Positions 34,580-42,231 of a DNA stretch of 64,000 bases are shown piece after piece. Numbering within the stretch: position 1 is the first letter of the stretch; the number at the start of each line of letters is the position of its first letter. The notes under the pieces were generated by a model. That model had not been told where the DNA came from, searched no databases, and saw only the letters and a list, made by a program, of their open reading frames with translations. Origin of the DNA: JBDXHU01 sp039989475. GTDB taxonomy: Bacteria; Pseudomonadota; Gammaproteobacteria; Pseudomonadales; Halieaceae. The translations under genes and the position numbers were made by a program. The stretch is from positions 1 to 64,000 of the forward strand of contig JBDXHU010000006.1 in NCBI GenBank assembly GCA_039989475.1, read 5' to 3'.

Positions 34580-36310
34580 CTAGGCGCTCAGCTTAAAGTC
34601 GCGCTGCATTCTCTTACGAATTTCAGCGGCCATTTCGGCGGCGTCAGAAAAGCGCTTTTCCGGATCCTTATGCATCGCCCGGTTAATGATTCTTACCGCG
34701 CTACTGGGTAGCTCGGATCGATGGCTGCGAACGCTTTTGTATTTTGAATGAACGATTTGATAGGCGACATTGGCGACATTGTCGCCAGTGAAGGGAACCT
34801 GGCCGGTAAGCAGTTGGTAAAAACTGACGCCGAGGCTATAGATGTCAGTAGCGCCGGTCGCTTTCTGCCCCTTGAGTAATTCGGGTGAGAGGTAATTTGG
34901 GCTGCCGAGTATTTCGCCGGTTTGGGTGTTGGAATTATCCACAATACGCGCAATACCAAAATCGGTGACCTTTAATTGTTGGGTCTCGGTATTGTAAATA
35001 AGATTACTGGGCTTGATGTCGCGATGCACAATATGTTGCTGGTGCGCATAGTGTAGTGCGTCGGCTGCCTCGGCTATGATTTGGTAGACAGCGGGAATGG
35101 GCAGCAAGTTATTGGGCTGGCAGTAGCGGTTGAGAGGCTCTCCCTCCGCATAGTCCATGGCGATGTAGGACAGGTCGCTTTCTTCGCCAACGTCATAGAC
35201 GGTCACGATATTGGGGTGATTGAGCCGGCCGGCCGCCTCTGCTTCACGATTAAAGCGTGTCTTCAGGTCGCTGATAACAGCGTCATCGAATTGTGAGTAG
35301 GTGAGCGTTTTTATGGCCACGCGGCGGCCAATTTTTGGGTCGTGACCTAAATAGACAATGCCCATGGCGCCGCGGCCCAATTCACGTTCAATTTGGTATC
35401 GTCCCAGTTCAGGTCGGCTCAGCAAGGGCGCACTCATCACTACCGTTTTTCCCAGGCCGGTATTAGAGAGCTGCTGCGGTTGTTGTAATTCCTGCAGTTG
35501 TTGCAAGCGCGCCTTCACATCCTTGTAGTTGCGTCGACGCCGCAGAAGTAATTGAAAGCTGTTAATGGCCGCGTCGTATTGGCGCTTTGATTCCTGTTTC
35601 AGCCCCAGCTCGTAATAGGTGTTTAAAGTGGCGCCGGTAGTAAGGCAGTTAGACAGGGCAGTAAGGCTTTCCTCGAGACGGTCCTGGCTTAAATACTGAC
35701 GCGAGAGCTCACTGTGGGCGCGGTGCGATTGCTCAGCCAGCTCAATCCACAGCTGTCGCTGCGAGCGCCACACAGCCATGATAATGAAACTGATTATCAA
35801 GCCACCCAGCAGGTAATCGATGGGCAGCCATCGCAGTGCAACTACCTGCAGGCTGACCTGCAGGCTGACCAGGCTGAGCAGTGTAAACACCATCAGCAGT
35901 ATGGCGACAACGGGTTGTAGTCTTGGTTGCAGGAGAATCGAATAAAGGACGATGACCGCCAGTGCAACACGCTCATCCCAGTACTGGTACCAGCTGTCTG
36001 TGGCTGTCGCCTGGCTACCAATGAAAGCAGGGACCGAGACCGGATCCGCCAATTGTGGGTTAACCAAAAGCGCCAGTGATCGAAGCCCGTCGGTCAGCCA
36101 TGGCAGTGACGGCAATGCGCCGTATTGGCTGATAACTACAGCCGTCGAAACGAGTAGTAGAGTCTTCCAGCTGATCAGCCGCAACAGGGCCGCGTGAATT
36201 TTCCCCACCAATACAAGTCCACAAGAATTAGTCGATTTACTATAACGTTTTTTAGTACTAACTGGCTGGCGGCGGGATAAAACTGTGACTATCCGCGCAA
36301 AACGCCACAC
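34580..36310 (-). CDS. Membrane-bound Ser/Thr protein kinase with TPR-like segment
   Basis: Up to 576 residues. The N-terminal third holds about four hydrophobic helices (about 43-200). A TPR-like region follows (about 215-275, DRLEESLTALSNC and KRQYDAAINSFQLLL). The Hanks-type kinase domain is at about 305-570: glycine loop GRGAMGIVYLG, Lys in RVAIKTL, catalytic loop HRDIKPSNLI, DFG in VTDFGIARI, and GSPNYLSPEL. All key residues are present. The start is uncertain: a TATAGT -10-like hexamer at 36239-36244 would favour an internal GTG near 36208. It heads the kinase-phosphatase-FHA operon. No type VI secretion genes adjoin, so its targets are unknown. Confidence 0.88.
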   Translation of the reverse strand: MWRFARIVTVLSRRQPVSTKKRYSKSTNSCGLVLVGKIHAALLRLISWKTLLLVSTAVVISQYGALPSLPWLTDGLRSLALLVNPQLADPVSVPAFIGSQATATDSWYQYWDERVALAVIVLYSILLQPRLQPVVAILLMVFTLLSLVSLQVSLQVVALRWLPIDYLLGGLIISFIIMAVWRSQRQLWIELAEQSHRAHSELSRQYLSQDRLEESLTALSNCLTTGATLNTYYELGLKQESKRQYDAAINSFQLLLRRRRNYKDVKARLQQLQELQQPQQLSNTGLGKTVVMSAPLLSRPELGRYQIERELGRGAMGIVYLGHDPKIGRRVAIKTLTYSQFDDAVISDLKTRFNREAEAAGRLNHPNIVTVYDVGEESDLSYIAMDYAEGEPLNRYCQPNNLLPIPAVYQIIAEAADALHYAHQQHIVHRDIKPSNLIYNTETQQLKVTDFGIARIVDNSNTQTGEILGSPNYLSPELLKGQKATGATDIYSLGVSFYQLLTGQVPFTGDNVANVAYQIVHSKYKSVRSHRSELPSSAVRIINRAMHKDPEKRFSDAAEMAAEIRKRMQRDFKLSA

Positions 36311-36344
36311 AAGTTGCCGGAAAATCGCTGTCCCGGGCTGCAGC

Positions 36345-37451
36345 TCAGCGTGCCGGTGACACCCGGACTATCTTGCCCGCCTCGCTATCGGTGAGTATGT
36401 ACAGTGATCCGTCTGGCGCGGTGCGAATATCCCGCAGTCGCTCACCGATTTCCGAAAACAGCGGTGTTTCACTGACGATCTTGCCGTCTTCCAGGTCCAG
36501 GCGGCGTACCTCCTTGTCAACCAGCGCCGTGACAAACAGGTCACCGCGCCACTGGGGAAACGCATCGCCGTCATACCAGGTCATGCCGGCGGGAGCGATA
36601 CTGGGCACCCAATGCCACAGGGGTTGTTCCATCCCGGCATGTTCAGTGAAGGGCGACACATAGGCCCCGCTGTAGTCCAAACCATAGGTGATGGCTGGCC
36701 AGCCATAGTTGCTGCCTGGCTGCAGCAGGTTGAGCTCGTCCCCGCCTCGCGGGCCGTGCTCATGCAGGTATACCGCACCGGTATCCTGATCCACCACAAT
36801 CCCCTGGGGATTGCGGTGACCGTAGGTCCAGACCTTGGCGCTGGCGTCGCCGGCGCCTGCGAAGGGGTTGTCCGCCGGTACGCTGCCGTCGTCGTTGACC
36901 CGCAGTGTTTTGCCAAACTGGACGGAGGGGTCCTGGGCTTTTTCGCGGTACTCAAAACCATCCCCGGTGGTCAGCAGCAGGGTGCCGTCGGGCAGGAACG
37001 CGAAGCGGCCGCCATAATGCTGCGGTGTGTCCTTGAAGGGCTCCACCGTGAGAATAACTTCCACGTTTTCAAGGCCGTCCTCAGCTAGCGTGCCGCGCAC
37101 GATGCGGGTGGCATTGGCCGCGGGTGTGCCGTGGGCGAAGGACAGGTAAACCATGTTGTTGTCCGCGAAATCCGGATGCAAGACCACGTCAAAAAAACCA
37201 CCCTGGCCCGCCACGTAAGTAGCCGGGACGCCATTCAATTGTTTGCGTTGACTGCCATCGGCACTAACCCGCAGTAGTTGCCCCCCGCGCTGGGTGACCA
37301 GCAGCTCGCCTCCTGGCAGGAAGGTGATAGACCAGGGGTACTCGAAGCCCTCGGCGATGGTATCCAGCTTGTAGTCCGCGGCGTGCAGCGGTATCGCTAG
37401 CAGCAGCAATATACACAGTGCGCTCAGACGCCCCGCGATAGTTCCCTTCAT
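36345..37451 (-). CDS. PQQ-dependent aldose sugar dehydrogenase (soluble, periplasmic)
   Basis: 368 residues from the ATG at 37451, which follows AAGGA and starts a clear signal peptide (MKGTIAGRLSALCILLLLA...LHAA). An upstream frame extension to 37562 is rejected. The six-bladed beta-propeller is recognisable from PWSITFLPGGELLVTQR, YGGRFAFLPDGTLL, GHRNPQGIV, LHEHGPRGGDELN and YGWP, matching the Asd/YliI (GSDH) family. It oxidises aldoses at the periplasmic face using PQQ and Ca2+. No pqq synthesis genes are in the window, so cofactor source is unknown. Confidence 0.88.
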   Translation of the reverse strand: MKGTIAGRLSALCILLLLAIPLHAADYKLDTIAEGFEYPWSITFLPGGELLVTQRGGQLLRVSADGSQRKQLNGVPATYVAGQGGFFDVVLHPDFADNNMVYLSFAHGTPAANATRIVRGTLAEDGLENVEVILTVEPFKDTPQHYGGRFAFLPDGTLLLTTGDGFEYREKAQDPSVQFGKTLRVNDDGSVPADNPFAGAGDASAKVWTYGHRNPQGIVVDQDTGAVYLHEHGPRGGDELNLLQPGSNYGWPAITYGLDYSGAYVSPFTEHAGMEQPLWHWVPSIAPAGMTWYDGDAFPQWRGDLFVTALVDKEVRRLDLEDGKIVSETPLFSEIGERLRDIRTAPDGSLYILTDSEAGKIVRVSPAR

Positions 37452-37516
37452 GGTCTTTTCCTTAGGCGGTTTTGCGGTCATTATACTGCCACAATAAAGT
37501 ACCCTGGAGTACGCCT

Positions 37517-37963
37517 GTGAAATCGGTATTGCAATGGATTGGTAGCTGGTTACTCGCCGCACTGCTGGCCTTTGTTATCGGCAGCATCTTCACCACCCAG
37601 TTTATCCTGGCCAATGTGGCCGCCCTCGGCCCCCAGGTGGACCTGGCTGTCCGGCTGAGCGCCACGGGGCACGACCTGCTCGGCCTGTCGGTTAGCTACC
37701 TGCCTTTGATCGCAGTCGCGTTCTTGCTGGGACTCCCCATCGCCGCCGGTTTGATCAAACTCTGGCCCGGCCAGCGCCTGTTGCTATACATCCTGGCAGG
37801 CGCGGTGGCCGTCATGGCCATACACCTCTTGATGAAGGCTCTACTGGGCCTCAGCGGCATTGCTGCCACCCGCACCCTCGCGGGTCTTTTGTCCCAGGGT
37901 TTGGCAGGCGCCTGTGGTGGCTACCTGTTTTACCGGCTGCGCCGCCCCAGCCTGCGGGAATGA
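37517..37963 (+). CDS. Small integral membrane protein, unknown
   Basis: 148 residues from the GTG at 37517, chosen over an ATG at 37472 because GGAG lies just upstream and the hydrophobic first helix begins at once (SVLQWIGSWLLAALLAF). Four membrane helices are predicted by eye (about 5-25, 55-75, 85-105, 120-140). No family recognised. The next gene, another small membrane protein, starts 12 bp downstream, so they are probably co-transcribed. Confidence 0.65.
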   Translation: MKSVLQWIGSWLLAALLAFVIGSIFTTQFILANVAALGPQVDLAVRLSATGHDLLGLSVSYLPLIAVAFLLGLPIAAGLIKLWPGQRLLLYILAGAVAVMAIHLLMKALLGLSGIAATRTLAGLLSQGLAGACGGYLFYRLRRPSLRE

Positions 37964-37974
37964 TGGGGGAATGA

Positions 37975-38382
37975 ATGGTGAATGAATTCGTGAAGGTCCG
38001 CGCCTTCCTGATCTTCTGTGCGGTCGGCCTGGTGCCTATCGCGCTAGGCTATGGAGCCAAGCCATCGGTCACCCTGGACGCCCTCTTCGGTATCACAGTT
38101 GATACGACCAACCTCGCTCACATCATGCGCGCGGTGATGGGGCTCTACCTTGGCATGGTCGTTTTTTGGTTGTACGGCGCATGGAACAGCTCCGTAGCGG
38201 GCCCCGCGCTTGCTGCCTGCGCAGTGTTCATGCTCGGCCTTGCCGGTGGACGCATACTGAGTTTCATTGTGGACGGCCTGCCACACTGGCTGCTCATCGT
38301 TTATGCAAGCCTGGAGATCGTGCTAGGCCTGAGTGCGATCGCACTGTACAGGGGTCTCAATTCAAATAAAGATACTGAATGA
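37975..38382 (+). CDS. DUF4345-like four-helix membrane protein
   Basis: 135 residues with four hydrophobic helices (about 8-25, 48-68, 75-95, 103-122). The pattern GKPSVTLDALFGI-like (here GAKPSVTLDALFG), HIMRAVMGLYLGM and LAGGRILSFIVDG matches DUF4345 proteins, small membrane proteins of unknown function. It starts 12 bp after another membrane-protein gene. The tRNA-Phe-derived repeat begins 28 bp after its stop, so this gene marks the left border of the island. Confidence 0.75.
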   Translation: MVNEFVKVRAFLIFCAVGLVPIALGYGAKPSVTLDALFGITVDTTNLAHIMRAVMGLYLGMVVFWLYGAWNSSVAGPALAACAVFMLGLAGGRILSFIVDGLPHWLLIVYASLEIVLGLSAIALYRGLNSNKDTE

Positions 38383-38410
38383 GCAAGTGGCCAGACGCTT
38401 TGATCCATTG

Positions 38411-38589
38411 ATGGTGCCCGGGGGCGGAATCGAACCGGGCGGCGAACCGCGGGGCTGCCATCAGCCTCGTTCCACGCCGGCCGACACGAGGATTTTCAAT
38501 TCGGCTGGGTGAACTTATTTGCAAATAATATCAGCCACTTACAGCGTCTGCCCCGTTTCTAATGTGGCGCAATGGTACATAGTGATACC
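38411..38589. repeat. tRNA-Phe-derived repeat, copy A (about 179 bp)
   Basis: Bases 38412-38436 are identical to the last 25 bases (complement) of the intact tRNA-Phe gene at 41805-41880, and 38481-38500 match its anticodon arm. A 44-bp insert at 38437-38480 replaces one base between them. The remainder includes the 10-bp palindrome ATTTGCAAAT (38517-38526). Copy B at 39825 repeats the whole structure. The tRNA D-arm and acceptor 5' half are absent, so it cannot fold as a tRNA. Confidence 0.8.
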
Positions 38590-38593
38590 TGAT

Positions 38594-38751
38594 GGCATGC
38601 GGCTGACCTACTCAACATCAGCGTGAATTCCCGGCAGGTAATAGCCGAGGAGAGTGGCCATAATATCTCGATTGACCAGCCAGAACTGGTTGCTGAGCTG
38701 ACTCGTGAGCTTCTGCGCAACACCGGGCGCGGGAGCAGCACGGGCGGGTAA
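38594..38751 (+). pseudogene. C-terminal remnant of an alpha/beta hydrolase
   Basis: One open frame ending at a TAA (38749-38751) encodes a tail reading VIAEESGHNISIDQPELV followed by AELTRELL. SGHN-I-x-DQPELV is the usual catalytic-His end of alpha/beta hydrolases. There is no start or N-terminal part: the upstream boundary coincides with the end of repeat copy A. It looks like a gene cut away by the event that placed the repeat. The match is by memory of the motif only. Confidence 0.5.
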
Positions 38752-38780
38752 ATTTGCACAAATGACAGGAGGAAGTGGTC

Positions 38781-39725
38781 ATGCGAATCCTCGTTTACGG
38801 TGCAGGGAACATGGGATGCCTGTACGCGGCCAGGCTGGCCCAGAGCGGACAAGATGTCGCAATTCTGGCGCGCGGCGACAGACTCGACGCTCTCCGCGAC
38901 CACGGAATAAACCTGGAGAATGGAGTTTCAGGTGAGCGCACAGTGACGACCGTACCGGTCGTCGACCGCCTGGCGCCCGAAGACGCCTACGACCTGGTGC
39001 TGGTGGTGTTGCCGAAGCCGGCACTCGCCGAGGTGCTGCCCATCCTCGCGATGAATGAAGGTACGCCGAGCGTAATGTTCTTCGGCAACGACGCGGCTGG
39101 CCCCGCGCCCATGATTTCGGCGTTGGGCAGCGAACGCGTTCTTCTGGGGTTTCCCGGCGCCGCTGGCATACCTCACGACGGGGCTATTCGTTACATCATC
39201 ACGTCCCGGCGTGAGCAGCCGACGACGATCGGTGAGCTCGATGGCGGGCGCTCGGAGCGGATTGCGGCCATCGCCGAGCTGTTCGAAGGGGCGGGCTTTC
39301 CGGCGGAGATCTGCTCCAACATGGATGCCTGGTTGAAGACCCATGTGGCGAAGATCCTGCCCACCGTTGGCGCGTTTTTATACGCGGGCGGGAAGGTCGA
39401 GCAGCTCGCAACACACCGCGAGGCGCTGCGGCTGATGGTGCGCGCAATGCGTGAAGGCTTCCAGGTGCTCCGCGCCAACGGCATCCCCATCACCCCATCA
39501 AATCACCGCGTGCTGCTGTGGCTGCCCGAGTGGCTGTTGGTGTTCATCATGAAGCGCGTGTTTAGCGGGGAGACGGTCGCCATCAAGGTCGGCCATGCAG
39601 AGCATGAACAACGCGAGTTCGCTCTGTTGGCCGAGGAATTCCGTGCCCTTAATGCCGTGACGCAGCTACCGACGCCGGCGATGGATCGACTGGTCGAGCA
39701 GATAGAAGAGGTCAAAACCGTTTAA
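38781..39725 (+). CDS. Ketopantoate reductase-like (ApbA/PanE family) protein
   Basis: 314 residues from the ATG at 38781, 8 bp after a strong AGGAGG (38767-38772). The N-terminal Rossmann motif is ILVYGAGNMGCLYAARLA, and GFPGAAG and KTHVAKILP match the ApbA domains. The family reduces 2-dehydropantoate to pantoate with NADPH, but many members are uncharacterised. It lies between repeat copies A and B inside the island, has no pan genes around, and is likely an accessory copy instead of the housekeeping enzyme. Confidence 0.78.
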   Translation: MRILVYGAGNMGCLYAARLAQSGQDVAILARGDRLDALRDHGINLENGVSGERTVTTVPVVDRLAPEDAYDLVLVVLPKPALAEVLPILAMNEGTPSVMFFGNDAAGPAPMISALGSERVLLGFPGAAGIPHDGAIRYIITSRREQPTTIGELDGGRSERIAAIAELFEGAGFPAEICSNMDAWLKTHVAKILPTVGAFLYAGGKVEQLATHREALRLMVRAMREGFQVLRANGIPITPSNHRVLLWLPEWLLVFIMKRVFSGETVAIKVGHAEHEQREFALLAEEFRALNAVTQLPTPAMDRLVEQIEEVKTV

Positions 39726-39824
39726 GGGCAGGGGCACGACCGTAGAGAGCAAAGATGGTGCCCCGGGGACGGAATAACGCGCCCAGCCTGGGCATCGACC
39801 GGGATTATTTTGGCTTGTTTTGAA
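39726..39824. repeat. Decayed third copy (C) of the tRNA-Phe 3' repeat
   Basis: The gap after the reductase gene contains, at 39755-39778, ATGGTGCCCCGGGGACGGAA, a mutated version of the tRNA-Phe 3' end seen in copies A and B. A GCCCAG/CTGGGC hairpin follows at about 39781-39794. The rest shows nothing recognisable. Confidence 0.5.
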
Positions 39825-40002
39825 ATGGTGCCCGGGGGCGCAATCGAACAGGGCGGCGAACCGCGGGGCTGCCATCAGCCTCGTTCCGCGCGGGCCAACA
39901 CGAGGATTTTCAATTCGGCTGGGTAAGCTTATTTGCAAATAATATCAGCGACTTACAGAGTTGCCCTCTTCAAGATGTGACCTAATGGTACGTAGTGATA
40001 CC
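39825..40002. repeat. tRNA-Phe-derived repeat, copy B (about 178 bp)
   Basis: Direct repeat of copy A, 1414 bp away, about 85 percent identical by eye. It contains the tRNA-Phe 3'-end sequence, the same 44-bp insert, the anticodon-arm stretch CGAGGATTTTCAAT and the ATTTGCAAAT palindrome (39931-39940). It ends with the shared GTAGTGATACC. The small remaining gap to the azoreductase stop (40003-40051) shows nothing clear. Confidence 0.8.
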
Positions 40003-40051
40003 CCATGGCACGATGTACGCCACCCGAATCTTGCAGGGAGTTGATTCCTGC

Positions 40052-40714
40052 CTACGCCGCCTTGATCGAGTCAACCCGGATGTGTAGGCGGCCTACCAGA
40101 TCGGGAATAGCCGAATACGCTGCAGTGCCTGACGCCTCGTGCCGCGCATCGCCGAACTCCTGGTACTCGATGCCAACGTGCTCGAGCACTTCGGTGCCCA
40201 GGTACTTAGCACAAGTGCGTATGTGTGGTAATAGATGGCTCGCGTGTTCGTTGATGCCTCCGGCTTCGAATCCAAACTCTCCACAGGACGTGAGCACCAC
40301 CAAGGTTTTCCCGTTGAGAATTGGCTCAAGCGGTTGGTCGCCGCGTGACAGATCAAACGAGAAGGTGCGATCAACTCGTACCACCTGGTCAAACCAGGCT
40401 TTGAGCGCCGCCGGCATACCGTAGTTGTACATTGGCACCGCCATGACTATCAGGTCGGCGGTTTCCACCTCTTCGATCAGCTCATCGGATAAGGTCAACA
40501 GCGCGCGTTGCTCCGGTGTTCGGTTCTCGCCAGCAAACGCTGCGGCAATCCACTCCTCACTCACAGCGGGCGGCGGTGTTCTACCGACATCACGAACAAT
40601 CACCTGGGTATCCGGTGACCTTTCCCGCCAGCTGGCAACGAAGGCATCAGCAAGCCGGCGCGTTACGGAGCGCTCTTTTCTTGCGCTCGCATCGATCCTC
40701 AGGATTGTTGTCAT
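40052..40714 (-). CDS. FMN-dependent NADH-azoreductase / NAD(P)H dehydrogenase (AzoR-like)
   Basis: 220 residues with a flavodoxin-like fold: ILRIDASARKERSVTRRLA for FMN phosphate binding, ETADLIVMAVPMYNYGMPA around the flavin and LKAWFDQVVRVDRTFSF. This matches AzoR (AcpD), a quinone and azo-compound reductase that protects against quinones and thiol stress. It is divergent from a LysR gene, with paired palindromes between them, so it is the likely regulated target. It lies within the tRNA-Phe island. Confidence 0.88.
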   Translation of the reverse strand: MTTILRIDASARKERSVTRRLADAFVASWRERSPDTQVIVRDVGRTPPPAVSEEWIAAAFAGENRTPEQRALLTLSDELIEEVETADLIVMAVPMYNYGMPAALKAWFDQVVRVDRTFSFDLSRGDQPLEPILNGKTLVVLTSCGEFGFEAGGINEHASHLLPHIRTCAKYLGTEVLEHVGIEYQEFGDARHEASGTAAYSAIPDLVGRLHIRVDSIKAA

Positions 40715-40744
40715 CGTGGATTCTCCCTCGTCAGTCGCTTCAAG

Positions 40745-40767
40745 ATAGATGAGATCTACTCATCATC
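40745..40767. promoter_or_regulatory. Palindromic operator 1 (azoreductase side)
   Basis: ATAGATGA-N7-TCATC with spacer GATCTAC, 31 bp upstream of the azoreductase ATG. It has the same arms and spacer length as operator 2 at 40830-40852, centre to centre 85 bp, about eight helical turns. Likely bound by the adjacent LysR protein. Confidence 0.6.
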
Positions 40768-40789
40768 TCCGTTCCAGATGCTGATAATG

Positions 40790-40834
40790 TGTCAATTAAA
40801 TTAAGTTGACAAAGGATGAATTCTGACCTATAGA
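40790..40834 (+). promoter_or_regulatory. lysR promoter and back-to-back -35 dyad
   Basis: TTGACA (40806-40811), a 17-bp spacer and TATAGA (40829-40834) form a good promoter for the LysR gene. A mirrored TGTCAA at 40790-40795 gives a TTGACA on the minus strand facing the azoreductase gene, though no clear -10 was found there. The lysR -10 overlaps operator 2. Confidence 0.6.
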
Positions 40835-40852
40835 TGAATAATACTCATCTAT
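40830..40852. promoter_or_regulatory. Palindromic operator 2 (lysR side)
   Basis: Perfect inverted repeat ATAGATGA-N7-TCATCTAT that overlaps the lysR -10 and ends 8 bp before its ATG. Position implies autorepression. Matches operator 1. Confidence 0.65.
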
Positions 40853-40860
40853 TGTGACTC

Positions 40861-41739
40861 ATGTTCAAAGGCCTCCCTTCACCCGGTGCGCTGCGCACCT
40901 TCGAGTCGGCTGCCCGGCTTGGTAGCTTCAAGCGGGCGGCTGCTGAGCTATCGGTTACTCCCACCGCCGTGTCTCACCAGATTCGAGCTTTGGAAGACAC
41001 ACTCGGAGTTCAGCTTTTCGTGCGCCGGGCGAGGCAGATCACACTCACGGAAATCGGCTCGGCGCTTGCGCCGGCGTTCACGCGTGGGTTTCAAGAGATG
41101 AAGACTGCCCTGGACGAGGTGCTTGCGACCGACTCCGTTATCACAGTTTCCACCACGGCAGCATTTGCGTTGCTACGGTTGGTACCGGAACTACCTTCGT
41201 TTTATGCGCAGGCGCCCGGGATGCGCGTACAGATCGAGACTTCAACTCACCCAATCGATTTGCGACACGATCGGCATGTTGATGTGGCGCTGAGGTATGG
41301 CAGTGGTCCGTATCCCGGTCTTTTCGCACTATCCCTCGTTGAAGAGGAGTTCGGCGCGTATGCAGCACCCGGCAGGATTGACAAAGACTCCCGTCTCAGC
41401 GGAGCAACGCTGCTCGAAACAGATTGGCAACAACCGGTACTGAAGGACGTCAACTGGCCAGGTTGGTTCGCTCGCGCACAGCTCAAGATCGACGACGTCG
41501 CGCGAATTGTCCGTTTCGACGAAGAACATTTCGTTCTCCAAGCCGCGATCGCTGGCCAAGGTGTGGCGTTGGCGAGCTCGGTGCTGGCCTCTGATATGGT
41601 CGCGCGCGAACTTCTCGTGCCGGTGCGACCAAACGTACAGCTAAAAGGCTCCGCCTACACAGCGCTATGCCTGGAAGAAAATTCACGATCCCGCAAAGTA
41701 AGCACGTTCCTCGAATGGTTGGATGCGCGGTTCAGTTGA
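40861..41739 (+). CDS. LysR-family transcriptional regulator (GcvA-like)
   Basis: 292 residues. The N-terminal winged helix (about 5-65) reads ALRTFESAARLGSFKRAA with the recognition helix VTPTAVSHQIRALE, a GcvA/AmpR-like version. The effector-binding domain follows (about 90-290). There is no obvious Shine-Dalgarno, and the promoter is so close that the leader is only about 20 nt. Divergent from the azoreductase gene; the shared palindromes suggest it controls that gene and itself. Last gene of the island before tRNA-Phe. Confidence 0.9.
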   Translation: MFKGLPSPGALRTFESAARLGSFKRAAAELSVTPTAVSHQIRALEDTLGVQLFVRRARQITLTEIGSALAPAFTRGFQEMKTALDEVLATDSVITVSTTAAFALLRLVPELPSFYAQAPGMRVQIETSTHPIDLRHDRHVDVALRYGSGPYPGLFALSLVEEEFGAYAAPGRIDKDSRLSGATLLETDWQQPVLKDVNWPGWFARAQLKIDDVARIVRFDEEHFVLQAAIAGQGVALASSVLASDMVARELLVPVRPNVQLKGSAYTALCLEENSRSRKVSTFLEWLDARFS

Positions 41740-41752
41740 CCGCATTTCCGAT

Positions 41753-41772
41753 AAAGGGGTCAGAACCCTTTT
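41753..41772 (+). terminator. Possible lysR terminator
   Basis: AAAGGG/CCCTTT stem with a 7-base loop and TTTTC after it, 14 bp past the LysR stop. The T-run is short. Confidence 0.45.
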
Positions 41773-41804
41773 CGAGCGCTTCTGGTGTTACGGAAATATT
41801 GAGA

Positions 41805-41880
41805 TGGTGCCCGGGGGCGGAATCGAACCACCGACACGAGGATTTTCAATCCACTGCTCTACCAACTGAGCTACCCGGGC
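41805..41880 (-). tRNA. tRNA-Phe (anticodon GAA)
   Basis: Read on the minus strand from 41880: GCCCGGGTAGCTCAGTTGG begins the acceptor and D arm. The anticodon arm is GGATTGAAAATCC with anticodon GAA. The T arm contains GGTTCGATTCC, and the acceptor closes with CCCGGGC, then ACCA. The 76-nt gene encodes its own CCA. The island at 38411-41804 abuts its 3' end, a classic integration site. Confidence 0.96.
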
Positions 41881-41916
41881 GTGTCTTGCTGATCTCGCAG
41901 GACGCGAGAGGCGCGT

Positions 41917-41945
41917 ATTAAACCCGCTGTCGCAGATGGAGTCAA
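41917..41945 (-). promoter_or_regulatory. tRNA-Phe promoter
   Basis: On the minus strand TTGACT (41940-41945), exactly 17 bp, then TTTAAT (41917-41922), followed by a GC-rich discriminator (ACGCGCC), as in stringently controlled stable RNA promoters. Start site is about 41909, giving a leader of about 29 nt. Confidence 0.75.
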
Positions 41946-41950
41946 GAGTG

Positions 41951-42223
41951 CTATGCACTGGGCGGGACGTAGCCTTCAGCCTGGTCGTATTCCTCGCCAG
42001 AGAGGAATTTATCCATCTCCTGCTGCAGGTATTTGCGCGCCTCCGGCTCCATCATGTTGAGCGCTTTCTCGTTGATCAACATGGTCTGGTGGCCCTGCCA
42101 TTCCTGCCAGGCCTGCTGCGATACCGAGTCAAAGATTTCCTGGCCCTTGGGGCCGGGGTAGGGTGGCGCGTCGAGTCCGGGCATCTCGGCCTGGTACTTG
42201 CGACAAAATACGGTTCTACTCAT
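41951..42223 (-). CDS. yggX: Probable Fe(2+)-trafficking protein YggX
   Basis: 90 residues, the standard length. MSRTVFCRKYQAEMPGLD with the conserved Cys7, PPYPGPKGQ and WQEWQGHQTMLINE are hallmarks. YggX protects iron-sulfur clusters from oxidation in the cytosol. It follows mutY by 8 bp on the same strand; MutY itself holds a 4Fe-4S cluster, and the mutY-yggX pair is conserved in gammaproteobacteria. Confidence 0.95.
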   Translation of the reverse strand: MSRTVFCRKYQAEMPGLDAPPYPGPKGQEIFDSVSQQAWQEWQGHQTMLINEKALNMMEPEARKYLQQEMDKFLSGEEYDQAEGYVPPSA

Positions 42224-42231
42224 CGGAATTC

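Noticed and set aside
35838..35875. Short 12-bp tandem repeat (CTGCAGGCTGAC) in the kinase gene
   Set aside because: Encodes Leu-Gln-Val-Ser in a membrane helix; ordinary low-complexity coding.
38411..38500. Second tRNA-Phe gene
   Set aside because: Only the 3' half is present and it is broken by a 44-bp insert; no acceptor 5' strand or D arm.
38411..40002. CRISPR array or integron attC sites
   Set aside because: Only two long repeats with a whole gene between them, no spacer structure, no integron integrase or typical R'/R'' core sites recognised.
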